Positions 9,687 to 17,948 of a stretch of DNA of 57,566 nucleotides are shown one piece after another. Position 1 is the stretch's first letter. Each line of letters begins with the position of its first letter. The notes below the pieces were generated by a model. It was not told the DNA's origin, searched no databases, and worked only from the letters and a program-made list of their open reading frames with translations. Source of the DNA: Nitrospinaceae bacterium (lineage in GTDB: Bacteria > Nitrospinota > Nitrospinia > Nitrospinales > JACRGP01); NCBI GenBank assembly GCA_029261555.1, contig JAJDBB010000048.1:1-57566 (forward strand). Reading direction: 5' to 3'. The position numbers were made by a program, and so were the translations under genes.

Positions 9687-9953
9687 ATGTCGCTCGTCGT
9701 TTCATCCATATATATTTCCATCCTCGCCATGGGCGTAATTTTTGTGGTGTTGGGAACGCTCATTGCGTTGATCAAGGTTCTCGACCGCTGTTTTCCGTAC
9801 CAAGCGCCGCCCCCGGCCCCTGTATCCGCCCGGCCTGCCGCTGGAGCCGCAGATGAGGAAGCGGAACACCTGGCAGTCATCCACGCGGTTCTCAGCCGCC
9901 ATCTGGAGAAGGATCCTTCTCAAATTCATTTGACCCGCGTTTCGTCTCCATAG
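9687..9953 (+). CDS. oadG: Oxaloacetate decarboxylase gamma-like small membrane subunit (OadG family)
   Basis: This 88-residue protein has one N-terminal membrane helix (about residues 8-31, ISILAMGVIFVVLGTLIALI), then a Pro/Ala-rich linker and a short helical tail with EHLAVIHAVLSRHL, the layout of OadG subunits that anchor and assemble the pump. It starts nine bases after oadB. Its last 62 bases overlap, tail to tail, the 3' end of the TPR gene on the opposite strand, so the two genes share coding DNA. The C-terminal HLTRVSSP may be a product of that overlap rather than an old part of the family. Confidence 0.82.
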   Translation: MSLVVSSIYISILAMGVIFVVLGTLIALIKVLDRCFPYQAPPPAPVSARPAAGAADEEAEHLAVIHAVLSRHLEKDPSQIHLTRVSSP

Positions 9954-11907
9954 CCCGCGACAGTTTGGCCAGGTTTTGTCCCGCTTTAACGTGCCTGGGT
10001 TTTAAATCCAGCGCGGCTTCAAGTTCCTCCCGGGCGCCCAGTAGATTTCCCGCCAGCCAATAGGTCATTCCCAACGCGTTGCGAAAATCCGGATTTTTCG
10101 GGTCCAGATAAATCGCCAGTTTAAATTCCAGAATGGCACGCGCCAGATTTTTTTCATTCCGGTAAATAATTCCCAGCCCATAATGCGCCAGCGGAAAATC
10201 GAAATCGATTTTCAAGGCGCCCTGCAACTCCTTTATCGCTCGTTCCGGAAACCCCTGTTTCAAATGCAAAGCGGCTAGATTGACGCGAGCTTCCAGATGA
10301 TTGGGATCGGCTTTGATCGCTACGAGATATTCGCTGCGCGCTAATGCCAAACGGTTTTGCTTGATATAAACCAGTCCGAGATTATTGTGAACAATGGGAT
10401 CGGATTTAATTTTGAGCGTCGCCTTGAACTCTTTCTCGGCGTCGGCATACTCTCCTCGCCGGTAAAGGACAAGTCCTCGGCTGATGTGGGCGTCCAGGAA
10501 GGCGGGATCGATTTTCAGGGCGTCTTTGAAATGAGCCAACGCGCGCTGGTCTCGCTCTTTGTCCAGAGCCACGCGCCCAAGGTTAAAATGCGCCATCGCC
10601 AGTTTTCCGGGAAAGGCGTTGGCGGAATGGCTCCACAGAGTCTCGGAATTTTTCCACACGCCAATCTGCTGGGCGGTCAAAACGCTCAGGAGAGCCAATC
10701 CTGAAAGGCCGCAGGCCAGGAACAGCGAGCGGAACAGGAACGCTTGTTTCAAATGTGCAATCCACTCCCAAAGCCGGATGGCTCCGGCTCCGAGTAGAAA
10801 GAAAACCCCCAGGGTTGGCAGGTAAGTATAGCGGTCGGCGGCGGCCTGTTGACCGACTTGCACCAGACCGATGATCGGCGCGGCGGAGACGAGATAATAT
10901 ACCCACGCGGCCAGAAACCATTTTCCACCACGCTGCCACAGCCAAAAACTTAATAGCGTCAGGGCGATAAAAACCGCCAGCGAAAAAAATATTTTTGGAT
11001 TTGCAAGGCTCAGGTCTTTTGGAAAAGGATATAACGGCGCGAGGCGTTCGGGCCAAAGGGTTTTTTCTATATAAAACCAATAACTGTGCAGGGCATTTAA
11101 CAGGCGCTCGCCGACGCCCAGGCGGTCAATGGGTAAAACTGCGCCGGCTCCTTTTTGCGCGATCAGGGTGAGGACGCCGTTGAACAGGCACATCAGGAAA
11201 GCGGGAATTTTTTCCGCGATCAAAAGTCCCAGTTGCGCCGGGGAGCCGAGGCGCTTTAATGGCCAGGCGTCGAGGATCAGTAACGCGACGGGCACGGTCA
11301 CGGCCATGGGTTTCGACATGAGCGCCAGCGCCAGACAGGCGTTGAACAGGTAAAACCAGAGCCGACGGCGGTCCGGCTCGGCCCGCGCATAGCGGAGATA
11401 GGCGATGAAAGTCAGCAGCGCCCAAAAGGCGCACAGTAAATCCTTGCGCTCCGAAATCCAGGCGACAGATTCCACGCGCAGGGGATGGAGCCCAAAGCAC
11501 AACGCGGTCAACGCTGCTATTGTCAGAACGTACGGCGGGTCGTCTTCGGGCCGATCCGACCGCAAGGCGCGGAACAAAACGAATATCAGGTAGACGTTCA
11601 GCGCGTGCAAAACGACGTTCGTGAGGTGGTGTCCCCAAGGGTTCAGAAGGTAATGGTTGTAATCCAGGGCGTGGGAAAGCCAGGTCAACGGGTGCCAGTT
11701 GGCGGCATATAAACTTTGAAACATCTGCCGGACGTGAGAGGCGTCCAGCGTATGGATCATGGTATTGTCGCGAATGTACTCAAAGTCGTCCCAATTGACA
11801 AACTCGCTTTCCAGCGCCGGAAGATATGCGGCGCAAATAACGACAACGATCAGAAGAAACGCGAGGAGTGGAAAAAGACGTCTTGTAGAGGGGACGAGTC
11901 GGGACAT
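9892..11907 (-). CDS. Multi-pass membrane protein with C-terminal TPR repeats (TMTC-like, GT-C fold)
   Basis: The first 425 or so residues form a polytopic membrane domain with an early NWDDFEYI motif after the first helix, then NWHPLTWLSHALDY and LNPWGHHLTNVVLHALN. These motifs mark a bacterial family related to the TMTC/GT-C membrane glycosyltransferases. The acidic DD pair in the first loop fits a GT-C active site. The remainder, from about residue 430, holds six or seven tetratricopeptide repeats (for example AHFNLGRVALDKE and NNLGLVYIKQNRLALA). A role in O-glycosylation of exported proteins is inferred, not shown. The start ATG at 11907 lies 31 bases after the AsmA gene, so both minus-strand genes may be co-transcribed. 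Confidence 0.8.
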   Translation of the reverse strand: MSRLVPSTRRLFPLLAFLLIVVVICAAYLPALESEFVNWDDFEYIRDNTMIHTLDASHVRQMFQSLYAANWHPLTWLSHALDYNHYLLNPWGHHLTNVVLHALNVYLIFVLFRALRSDRPEDDPPYVLTIAALTALCFGLHPLRVESVAWISERKDLLCAFWALLTFIAYLRYARAEPDRRRLWFYLFNACLALALMSKPMAVTVPVALLILDAWPLKRLGSPAQLGLLIAEKIPAFLMCLFNGVLTLIAQKGAGAVLPIDRLGVGERLLNALHSYWFYIEKTLWPERLAPLYPFPKDLSLANPKIFFSLAVFIALTLLSFWLWQRGGKWFLAAWVYYLVSAAPIIGLVQVGQQAAADRYTYLPTLGVFFLLGAGAIRLWEWIAHLKQAFLFRSLFLACGLSGLALLSVLTAQQIGVWKNSETLWSHSANAFPGKLAMAHFNLGRVALDKERDQRALAHFKDALKIDPAFLDAHISRGLVLYRRGEYADAEKEFKATLKIKSDPIVHNNLGLVYIKQNRLALARSEYLVAIKADPNHLEARVNLAALHLKQGFPERAIKELQGALKIDFDFPLAHYGLGIIYRNEKNLARAILEFKLAIYLDPKNPDFRNALGMTYWLAGNLLGAREELEAALDLKPRHVKAGQNLAKLSRAMETKRGSNEFEKDPSPDGG

Positions 11908-11938
11908 TTAAAACGGACTCTGAGAGGGACGGATGGAA

Positions 11939-14900
11939 TCAGCGGTCGAGGATTTCCCTGGGCAGGGTTAAAATTTCCTGAGGCGTTTGCAGGATTCCCT
12001 GGAAGGTGCCTTTGAGCTTGCGCTCCAGCGAGGTGAAGGGGATGGCGGACACTTCCGGTTTGCTAAATTTCCCGCGCACGGAATAGTAGGCACGCACCAG
12101 ACTTTCTTCTTCGCCGGCGGTGATGATTTTTCCGAGTAGGGGGATTTTACTCAGCAACTTGTCTAGGCCCGGAAGGGGGGTCACGCCAACCACGGCGTCC
12201 AGAGTGTGCCGGTTCAGATCAAACCATCCCACGAGCGAAGCGCTTCTGGCGGGTTGCCGGTACTGAAAATTTTTGGTTTGGGCGACGCCCTGGCGAATGG
12301 AGAAATCCCCAGCCACCTGGCGGAACGACCGAACTTCCTCCTCTTCGACGCTCGGATCGTAATTTTTTTTCTCCCGCGCCATGAGTTTGGCAAAGCCTTG
12401 TTTCAGGCGGCTGGATCGAAGCGCGCCGGAACCCATGTCCAACGTGAATTTCCCCACCAGCGATTTTTTAATATCCTTCAAGTTTTCTCCGCGTCCGCTC
12501 AAAATCAACTCCAGGGTTTTCATTTTTCCGGAGAGGGCGCCGTCGAAATCCTCGCCGAACTGACGAAAGAAATTTTCCGCTCTGGAATTTTTGGCCAGCA
12601 AATAACTTTCGAACTCCAGCGTTTTGGGATCCTGGAAGGACAATTGCCCCTGCCCCTTGATGGGCTGGTCGTCGGGCGGGTAAATATCGAATTTCTGGAC
12701 TTCCAGCTTTTTGTCCTTGAAGGTCATTCGACCTGCGACATTTTCCAGACGCCAAAACTTGTAGTTCAAACGGTTGACGTCTAATTTTAATGTGGAGGCG
12801 CCTTTGGCCAGCAAAGGATTCCGCTCGATGGTTTTTCGCAGGGACTGTTCGGCGTCGCCGCTCTTCGCCAGCAAATCGTTCAGGTCCAGCGTTTTCCCGC
12901 GAACGGACAGATTCAAATCCGGACGCGCGCCGGGTTTGTAGATTCCTTTGAAATTAAACCGGCTTTTCCCCGATTCCAGACGAGTCTTCTGAATATTCAG
13001 GCGATCGTTGGTAAAGGTCGCCGCGCCGTTCAATCGCGCCGTATGTTGAAAACCGGCGGGCAGAATTTTCAATTCCGTAAAACGGGTCTCGCCTTCGAAG
13101 CGGGTTTGTTGGACGTTGCGCAAATTTCCCTTGGCCTTGATTTTAACATCTGCCGTTCCGGCCTGTCCGTCCTTCAACCAGGCGATGTTTTTAGACAAGG
13201 AATGCACGTCCAAATCCTTGATCTCGAAAGCGCCGGCAAACTCCGGATCGTCAAAACTTTTGAGCGTGGCGCGCCCCCGAACCTTGGCGCCGCCCAACGC
13301 GTATTCCATTTCCTCAAATTTAACGGATTGGCCTTTAACCGTTTGCCCGCGCAGGCGGAGAGCGTTTGAAAGCCGGGCGGGTTTGTCCAGCACGTCCTCA
13401 AAACGATACGAAGCTTTAGTCAAATCCATCCGGTGATCGAATTTGTAGGAACTCATGGAGCCGTCGAAGAACAGCTCGGTTGCAACCGGACCCGCGTAAT
13501 TCAAATTGCGGAAGGACGGAATGGTTTTTAAATCGCGGGACAAAAGTTTGGCCGATTTCACGCGGATCGTTCCGCGCTGGAATTTGCCGGATTTTTTATT
13601 AAACCGGGCGTTCATTTCCAAAGGCGAGTCGCCAAAAAATCCGCTGATGTTTTTCAACGAAACCTTGCGGTCGTCGTAATTCATAGCGCCGGAAATATTC
13701 AACAAAACTGGCATGCCGTCGGGCAGTTCGGCGGCGAGATCGCGAATTTCCATCGACCCCCATCGTTTCGTTTTCTCGGAATCCAGAGGGTTTCCCTCGC
13801 CGAGGAATTTGAGCTTGATTCCGCCCTGGCGGACGCGAATTTTCTCGGAGAACGCGCGGCTGGCGGGGTCCAGATCGGAGTGTTTGACCCAACGCGCATA
13901 GCTGTCCGCGGGATTCAAATCCAACTCGCCAGAATACTTTAAATAAGGCTGTCCGTTTTCCAGCGTCAAATCGCCCGTCACATTATCGAACGGTTCCGTG
14001 CCGTAATTTCCTGAAAGGTCTTTAAAGGCAACCTGCCAGGGCCGGGGCGTTTTCTTGTCCGCAGCGGGCGGAGCCGTCGGCGGAATTTCATAACTCGCCC
14101 TGCCATTCAAAACCGCGACGGGAAGATCCCAATCGTCTTTATTAAAAGAGCCGTCCTGAAAATCCAAGTCGCCGAAAAATTTAATTTTGTGAAATTCATT
14201 CATTGGTCCCTGGATGTTCAGTCGCAGGAGACCGTTGCCTTTCATGTTTTTGTATTGGCCCAGGAGTTTTTCGATGTTGGGGTTGCGCAGGATTTTTGGC
14301 AACGCCGTTTGCAGGTTCGCCAGTTTCAGGGAGCTTTCAATCTTCCAATCCAGGTTCGGCGCTCCGGCGGTGACCGCGGCGATCTTTCCCTGGAACTTTG
14401 AAACCGGCAGACCTTCGTACTTCGCGCGGTAAACGTCGATCACCGTGTCTCCGTTATCAAGCCCCATGGTTCCCGTCATCTGGAGGAAGGGAGGAAGCGG
14501 CATGGCCCAGTCCACGCCCCGCAGAAGCAACTCGCCGTTTAATTTTTTCAGGTTCGCGGGTTGCGAAATATTCCGGAACTCGTCCAGGGAGCCGTCGAAG
14601 CGGAGCGAGTGAACCTCCAGCGTTCCCTTTTTGAAAACTTTTTGCAACAGCTTGTGTACCTTGGGCGGAACGATTTTGAGCGGCGGATACTGATCGCTGT
14701 AATCGGCTTTGAACTGATTGGTGACGAGAGATAATTTGACCCCCGGAGCGTCCGTTTTCAAACCGGTCAAGGCGCCGGTCGCTTCGAGTTGAAAATCCCC
14801 GACCCGGTACTTCATACGCTTGAACTCGACGCGGTCGCCGGAGACGCTCAGTTGGTAGTCCACGTTTCCGTTCAAACGTTCCGAGGCGGAAATAAAACGC

Positions 14901-15796
14901 GCGGCGGGATTTTTATCGTAAGACACAGTGCGAATCTGGCCTTGGGAATTCCACCCGGCGCCGGCACGGCCGGAAATATCCACCGTCAGGGACAGGGCGC
15001 CGTTTTGCGGAAAGGTTTCGAGTATGGGAAATTTTGACGCGTCCGGAAAGTAGGGGCGAATGCGGGCAAATTGCAGGTCGTCCACCTGCACGCTGCCTTC
15101 CAGCGGCTGTTTCAGGATGCGCTGAATATCCCCGGCGTTGTTGATTTTCAGGACAACGTTGAACGCCGCGTTTTTTTTCGGCTGGACCAATTCGCCTTGC
15201 AGGCTGATCGTGACATGCGAGTTCGCCGGCGTGGACGCCTTCAGGTTCAAATGCGCCAACTGCAGGGCCGATTTTTTTCCGGCGTCGCGGAACAGGATTT
15301 GCCCGTCGCGCAGTTCCAGTTTTTGCATGAGGCTTGCGTTCAGCAGGCGGCCCCAGTTTTCGCTTTTGGGCGGCGAGGCCTGGCGATTGGAGATCAAGGC
15401 CTTCAAATCTTCGTAATTGAACCGACCCTTGGCGTCGCGGGTCACGTGCATCATGGAATTTTGCACGACGATCTTGTCGATCTCCACCCGCTGATTGAGC
15501 AGAGGCCACAGCTTCATGCTGATCCACACGTCGCCTGCGCTGAACTCCGGTTTGCCTTCCTTCTCGCTGTGGAGCGAGACGTCCGTCAAACGCACGTTCA
15601 GGCCTTTAGAGAAATTTACCTCCGCCTGGCCGATGGAAACCTTGCGGTGGGTCTGTTTCTCTAATTCTTCGGTCACCATCGCTTTAACGCGGTTCAGGTC
15701 GCTGAGTTCGTCGTAAATCAGAAAGCCTAAAACAGATGAAACGAGGACCAGGAAGGCAAATGTCCAGGCGAGAAATTTTTTCCAGGAAAAGAGCAT
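11939..15796 (-). CDS. AsmA-like giant envelope protein, 1285 aa
   Basis: An N-terminal anchor (residues about 10-27) is followed by an AsmA N-domain with KVSIGQAEVNFSKGLNVRL and then a long beta-rich body of repeating strands, as in AsmA/YhdP/TamB bridge proteins that carry phospholipids across the periplasm. The C-terminal section has the AsmA-like features FRQVAGDFSIRQGVAQTKNF and LDAVVGVTPLPGLDKLLSKIP. Most of the protein should be periplasmic and rod-shaped. A second, unrelated-in-detail AsmA protein of 1360 residues is encoded at 47457-51539. Which lipid either one handles cannot be read from the sequence. The gene is divergent from rlmB across 230 bases. Confidence 0.82.
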   Translation of the reverse strand: MLFSWKKFLAWTFAFLVLVSSVLGFLIYDELSDLNRVKAMVTEELEKQTHRKVSIGQAEVNFSKGLNVRLTDVSLHSEKEGKPEFSAGDVWISMKLWPLLNQRVEIDKIVVQNSMMHVTRDAKGRFNYEDLKALISNRQASPPKSENWGRLLNASLMQKLELRDGQILFRDAGKKSALQLAHLNLKASTPANSHVTISLQGELVQPKKNAAFNVVLKINNAGDIQRILKQPLEGSVQVDDLQFARIRPYFPDASKFPILETFPQNGALSLTVDISGRAGAGWNSQGQIRTVSYDKNPAARFISASERLNGNVDYQLSVSGDRVEFKRMKYRVGDFQLEATGALTGLKTDAPGVKLSLVTNQFKADYSDQYPPLKIVPPKVHKLLQKVFKKGTLEVHSLRFDGSLDEFRNISQPANLKKLNGELLLRGVDWAMPLPPFLQMTGTMGLDNGDTVIDVYRAKYEGLPVSKFQGKIAAVTAGAPNLDWKIESSLKLANLQTALPKILRNPNIEKLLGQYKNMKGNGLLRLNIQGPMNEFHKIKFFGDLDFQDGSFNKDDWDLPVAVLNGRASYEIPPTAPPAADKKTPRPWQVAFKDLSGNYGTEPFDNVTGDLTLENGQPYLKYSGELDLNPADSYARWVKHSDLDPASRAFSEKIRVRQGGIKLKFLGEGNPLDSEKTKRWGSMEIRDLAAELPDGMPVLLNISGAMNYDDRKVSLKNISGFFGDSPLEMNARFNKKSGKFQRGTIRVKSAKLLSRDLKTIPSFRNLNYAGPVATELFFDGSMSSYKFDHRMDLTKASYRFEDVLDKPARLSNALRLRGQTVKGQSVKFEEMEYALGGAKVRGRATLKSFDDPEFAGAFEIKDLDVHSLSKNIAWLKDGQAGTADVKIKAKGNLRNVQQTRFEGETRFTELKILPAGFQHTARLNGAATFTNDRLNIQKTRLESGKSRFNFKGIYKPGARPDLNLSVRGKTLDLNDLLAKSGDAEQSLRKTIERNPLLAKGASTLKLDVNRLNYKFWRLENVAGRMTFKDKKLEVQKFDIYPPDDQPIKGQGQLSFQDPKTLEFESYLLAKNSRAENFFRQFGEDFDGALSGKMKTLELILSGRGENLKDIKKSLVGKFTLDMGSGALRSSRLKQGFAKLMAREKKNYDPSVEEEEVRSFRQVAGDFSIRQGVAQTKNFQYRQPARSASLVGWFDLNRHTLDAVVGVTPLPGLDKLLSKIPLLGKIITAGEEESLVRAYYSVRGKFSKPEVSAIPFTSLERKLKGTFQGILQTPQEILTLPREILDR

Positions 15797-15912
15797 CGGT
15801 TATTATACCTTAAATTGATCCTAAACTGCGGCGGGAGTTAAGTTTGTTGGAATCCGGGAAAAGGGCCGAGATCAATTTACATACAGTTTCTGGGTGACGA
15901 AATAAGGTCAAT

Positions 15913-15929
15913 AATAACATGGGGTTATT
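15913..15929. promoter_or_regulatory. Small inverted repeat in the asmA-rlmB divergent region
   Basis: AATAAC-ATGGG-GTTATT forms a six-base inverted repeat in the 230-bp gap between two divergent genes. The gap is AT-rich and must hold both promoters. The repeat could be an operator or chance; I see no clear -35/-10 pair around it. Confidence 0.25.
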
Positions 15930-16026
15930 GGTTTGGCAAACGTGCGATCTAATTATCTGGAATAATAACCGGGTTTGGGTAAAAATACGCGGCGGAAAAC
16001 AATCCTTTTACCTTTGATTAAAAAAA

Positions 16027-16800
16027 ATGAAAAATTTTATTTACGGAATCAACCCAGTGCGGGAAGCGTTAACGGCGTCCGGCAGGCGGTGCCACAAAAT
16101 CGTCCTGGAACAAGGCAAGTCCAGCCCGCGCCTTGACAGCCTGCGGGAGCTTGCGCGATCGCGCGGCGTTAAAATCGAAACCCTTTCCAAAGCGGGGTTT
16201 CAGAAACAGTTTTCCGCCTTTCCGCATCAAGGAGCCATCGCCTACCTCTCGCCGAAAGAGTTGCTGGGACTCGGGGAGCTGATCGATTCGGCGCTGAAAG
16301 CGGAGCCGAACCCGGCGCTGGTCTTGCTCGACGGAGTTCTGGATCCGGGAAACCTGGGGGCGATCATCCGTTCCGCGTGGGTGCTGGGCGCGCGGGGACT
16401 CATCCTCCCCAAAAACCGCGCCGCGCCGTTGAATGAAACCGTCGCCAAATGCTCCGCCGGGGCGGTGGAACACTTGCCCGCCTGCCTGGTTGCCAACGCT
16501 TCTCAAGCGCTCGAAACCCTGAAAAAATCCGGCTTCTGGGTGGTGGGTCTCGACGCCGAAGGCGAAAAATCCTGCGACTCGCTGAAATTCGATTTTCCGT
16601 CGGTGCTATTGATCGGCGGCGAGGAGAAGGGAATCCGGCCTCTGCTAAAAAAGTCCTGCGACTTTTCTGCGAGCATTCCCATGCAGGGGGAACTGGGATC
16701 GCTCAACGTTTCCGCCGCCGCGGCGATTATGTTTTACGAGGTGATGCGGCAAAAAATTGAGGCAAAAAAAACGGCCGGGAAACCAGTTCCCGGCCGTTAA
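16027..16800 (+). CDS. rlmB: RlmB-like 23S rRNA 2'-O-methyltransferase (TrmH/SpoU family)
   Basis: The SpoU trefoil-knot methyltransferase signatures are all present: motif 1 LLDGVLDPGNLGAIIRSA, motif 2 LIGGEEKGIRP and motif 3 IPMQGELGSLNVSAAAAI. An N-terminal substrate-binding domain begins IYGINPVREAL, typical of RlmB, which methylates G2251 of 23S rRNA. At 257 residues it is near the family length. Another SpoU enzyme acting on a different rRNA or tRNA site cannot be excluded. The last codons lie in the left arm of a strong terminator hairpin shared with the convergent rpsU. Confidence 0.9.
   Translation: MKNFIYGINPVREALTASGRRCHKIVLEQGKSSPRLDSLRELARSRGVKIETLSKAGFQKQFSAFPHQGAIAYLSPKELLGLGELIDSALKAEPNPALVLLDGVLDPGNLGAIIRSAWVLGARGLILPKNRAAPLNETVAKCSAGAVEHLPACLVANASQALETLKKSGFWVVGLDAEGEKSCDSLKFDFPSVLLIGGEEKGIRPLLKKSCDFSASIPMQGELGSLNVSAAAAIMFYEVMRQKIEAKKTAGKPVPGR
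16770..16798. terminator. Bidirectional intrinsic terminator between rlmB and rpsU
   Basis: A perfect 12-bp stem (AACGGCCGGGAA at 16770-16781 pairing with 16787-16798) encloses a five-base loop. An A-run precedes it and an AT-rich, T-rich run follows, so it can end transcription from both convergent genes. It overlaps the last codons of rlmB. Confidence 0.85.
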
Positions 16801-16820
16801 AAAATTCTTTTTAATTTTTC

Positions 16821-17021
16821 CTAAACGAATCGGCGCCTCATGCTTCGTCGCGCGGCCCGCTTCTTCTTCTTCGCTTCTTTTTGCTTACGCTTTTTCTTGA
16901 CGGATGGTTTTTCATAAAAACGTCGCCGTTTCAACTCTTTTAACAAACCTTCCTTCGTCATCTGACGCTTTAAAATCTTCAGCGCTTTCTCAACCTGGTT
17001 TTGATAAACGGTTACTTCCAA
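16821..17021 (-). CDS. rpsU: 30S ribosomal protein bS21
   Basis: The sequence EVTVYQNQVEKALKILKRQM, followed by the Lys/Arg-rich tail KKKKRAARRSMRRRFV, identifies bS21. I choose the TTG at 17021, giving MEVTVY, the normal N-terminus of this protein; it lies nine bases after AGGGGG. Another TTG at 17030 would add three residues but sits almost on that Shine-Dalgarno. The length of 66 residues is normal. A near-consensus promoter lies 64-92 bases upstream, and the gene is monocistronic, ending in the shared terminator. Confidence 0.9.
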   Translation of the reverse strand: MEVTVYQNQVEKALKILKRQMTKEGLLKELKRRRFYEKPSVKKKRKQKEAKKKKRAARRSMRRRFV

Positions 17022-17084
17022 AAAGAACAACCCCCTTTTAGGTCAATTTATTAGACTAATCAAAGTCTGGTTCACAACCGGGCG

Positions 17085-17113
17085 ATTATGAATAAAAGTC
17101 TTTTAAATGTCAA
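17085..17113 (-). promoter_or_regulatory. Sigma-70-type promoter of rpsU
   Basis: On the minus strand TTGACA (17113-17108) is followed by a 17-base spacer and CATAAT (17090-17085), five of six -10 bases. It points at rpsU. Its -35 box lies only five bases from the end of the inserted repeat at 17119-17273. A short palindrome, AGACT-TTGATT-AGTCT, lies in the leader at about 17052-17067. Confidence 0.75.
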
Positions 17114-17118
17114 GTCCG

Positions 17119-17273
17119 CTGCTCGCCGCAGGGGCAGTAGGAGTAACTTGTGAGGGGAATGCTACGGGCTTGGGAGAGCTTGTAACTCGAATGCAATGAG
17201 GAAAGATAGACAATTTGGAATTCGAGTTGCTAGAAACTTTCTAATCGCAAACCACTGCCCCTGCGGCGAGCAG
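17119..17273 (-). repeat. 155-bp dispersed hairpin repeat with perfect 20-bp inverted ends (MITE-like copy)
   Basis: Bases 17119-17138 and 17254-17273 are exact reverse complements over 20 bases, each containing the tip hairpin CTGC-GGCGA-GCAG. Between them, on the minus strand, is the family body: an AT stem TAGAAA-G-TTTCTA (17231-17243), then TTCGAGT and a conserved tail like that of the copies at 23637 and 42955. No open frame of note is inside. The element ends exactly where the stop codon of the next gene begins (17274). No clear target-site duplication is visible. Confidence 0.8.
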
Positions 17274-17741
17274 TTAGCGGAGGCAGTTGGCAAGGCGGAG
17301 CGCTCTGCGGGGTCCGACCTTGCGCCAGTCTTTTTCGCTCAGGGCGGAAATTTGTTTCTGCACGGTTTTGAATTCGCTGCGCCGTAGCCGTCCGCTGTAG
17401 AAGAGGGAGTTCACGGCCCAGCAGTCGGCCTTCTCTTCCATCTGGTAAGTGATATCCGGTTTGAGGGCGTGACCGAGCACATGGTGGCCGCATTGGTGGT
17501 AGAAAAAGAACATGCGGGTTTTGGAGTCGAGTTGCGGGAGCGCGTCGGCGTTGTATCGCACAAGCGGCCAGCCGTCGTCGGCGTTGTCGATTTCGGCAAG
17601 TTTGGCGAGGGAAGCGTCCTCGAAAAAGATCACGTTGTATCCCCGTCCGTCGATGCACCGGGGAAGATCAGGCTCCGCCCAAACCGTCGCCGGCAAACAC
17701 AGAACTGCCGCTAACGTCGCAATGAATCCCAAACGCTTCAT
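17274..17741 (-). CDS. Secreted zincin-like protein with altered HExxH motif
   Basis: A signal peptide (residues 1-22, ending in the AxA-like VWA) precedes a 133-residue mature protein. The segment FFFYHQCGHHVLGHAL (78-93) and MEEKADCWAVNSL (101-113) match the two helices of small gluzincin-like metallopeptidases, where HExxH and a downstream Glu bind zinc. Here the general-base Glu is Gln (Q83 of H82-Q83-C84-G85-H86), so zinc binding may remain while peptidase activity is doubtful. Four Cys residues (C29, C84, C107, C153) could form disulfides. The gene stands alone on the minus strand with the MITE-like repeat abutting its stop. Function unknown. Confidence 0.72.
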   Translation of the reverse strand: MKRLGFIATLAAVLCLPATVWAEPDLPRCIDGRGYNVIFFEDASLAKLAEIDNADDGWPLVRYNADALPQLDSKTRMFFFYHQCGHHVLGHALKPDITYQMEEKADCWAVNSLFYSGRLRRSEFKTVQKQISALSEKDWRKVGPRRALRLANCLR

Positions 17742-17948
17742 CTTTTTCCCCTCCGCTTAAAGTGGCGTCGAGTTTGTTCCCGACGCGGAACCTCGAAATC
17801 CCCTGTAATTGCATTTCTTTTGGATGCGCCCATTATATCATTTTAGGTGGAAAAGGCACAGGGGGCTTTCCAAACGAGACGGGAGTTTTCAGCGCGGCGT
17901 TGCGTAATTTTAAACGCAGGGAATGGGGCTGGGCCGCCGCTGTTTCTT

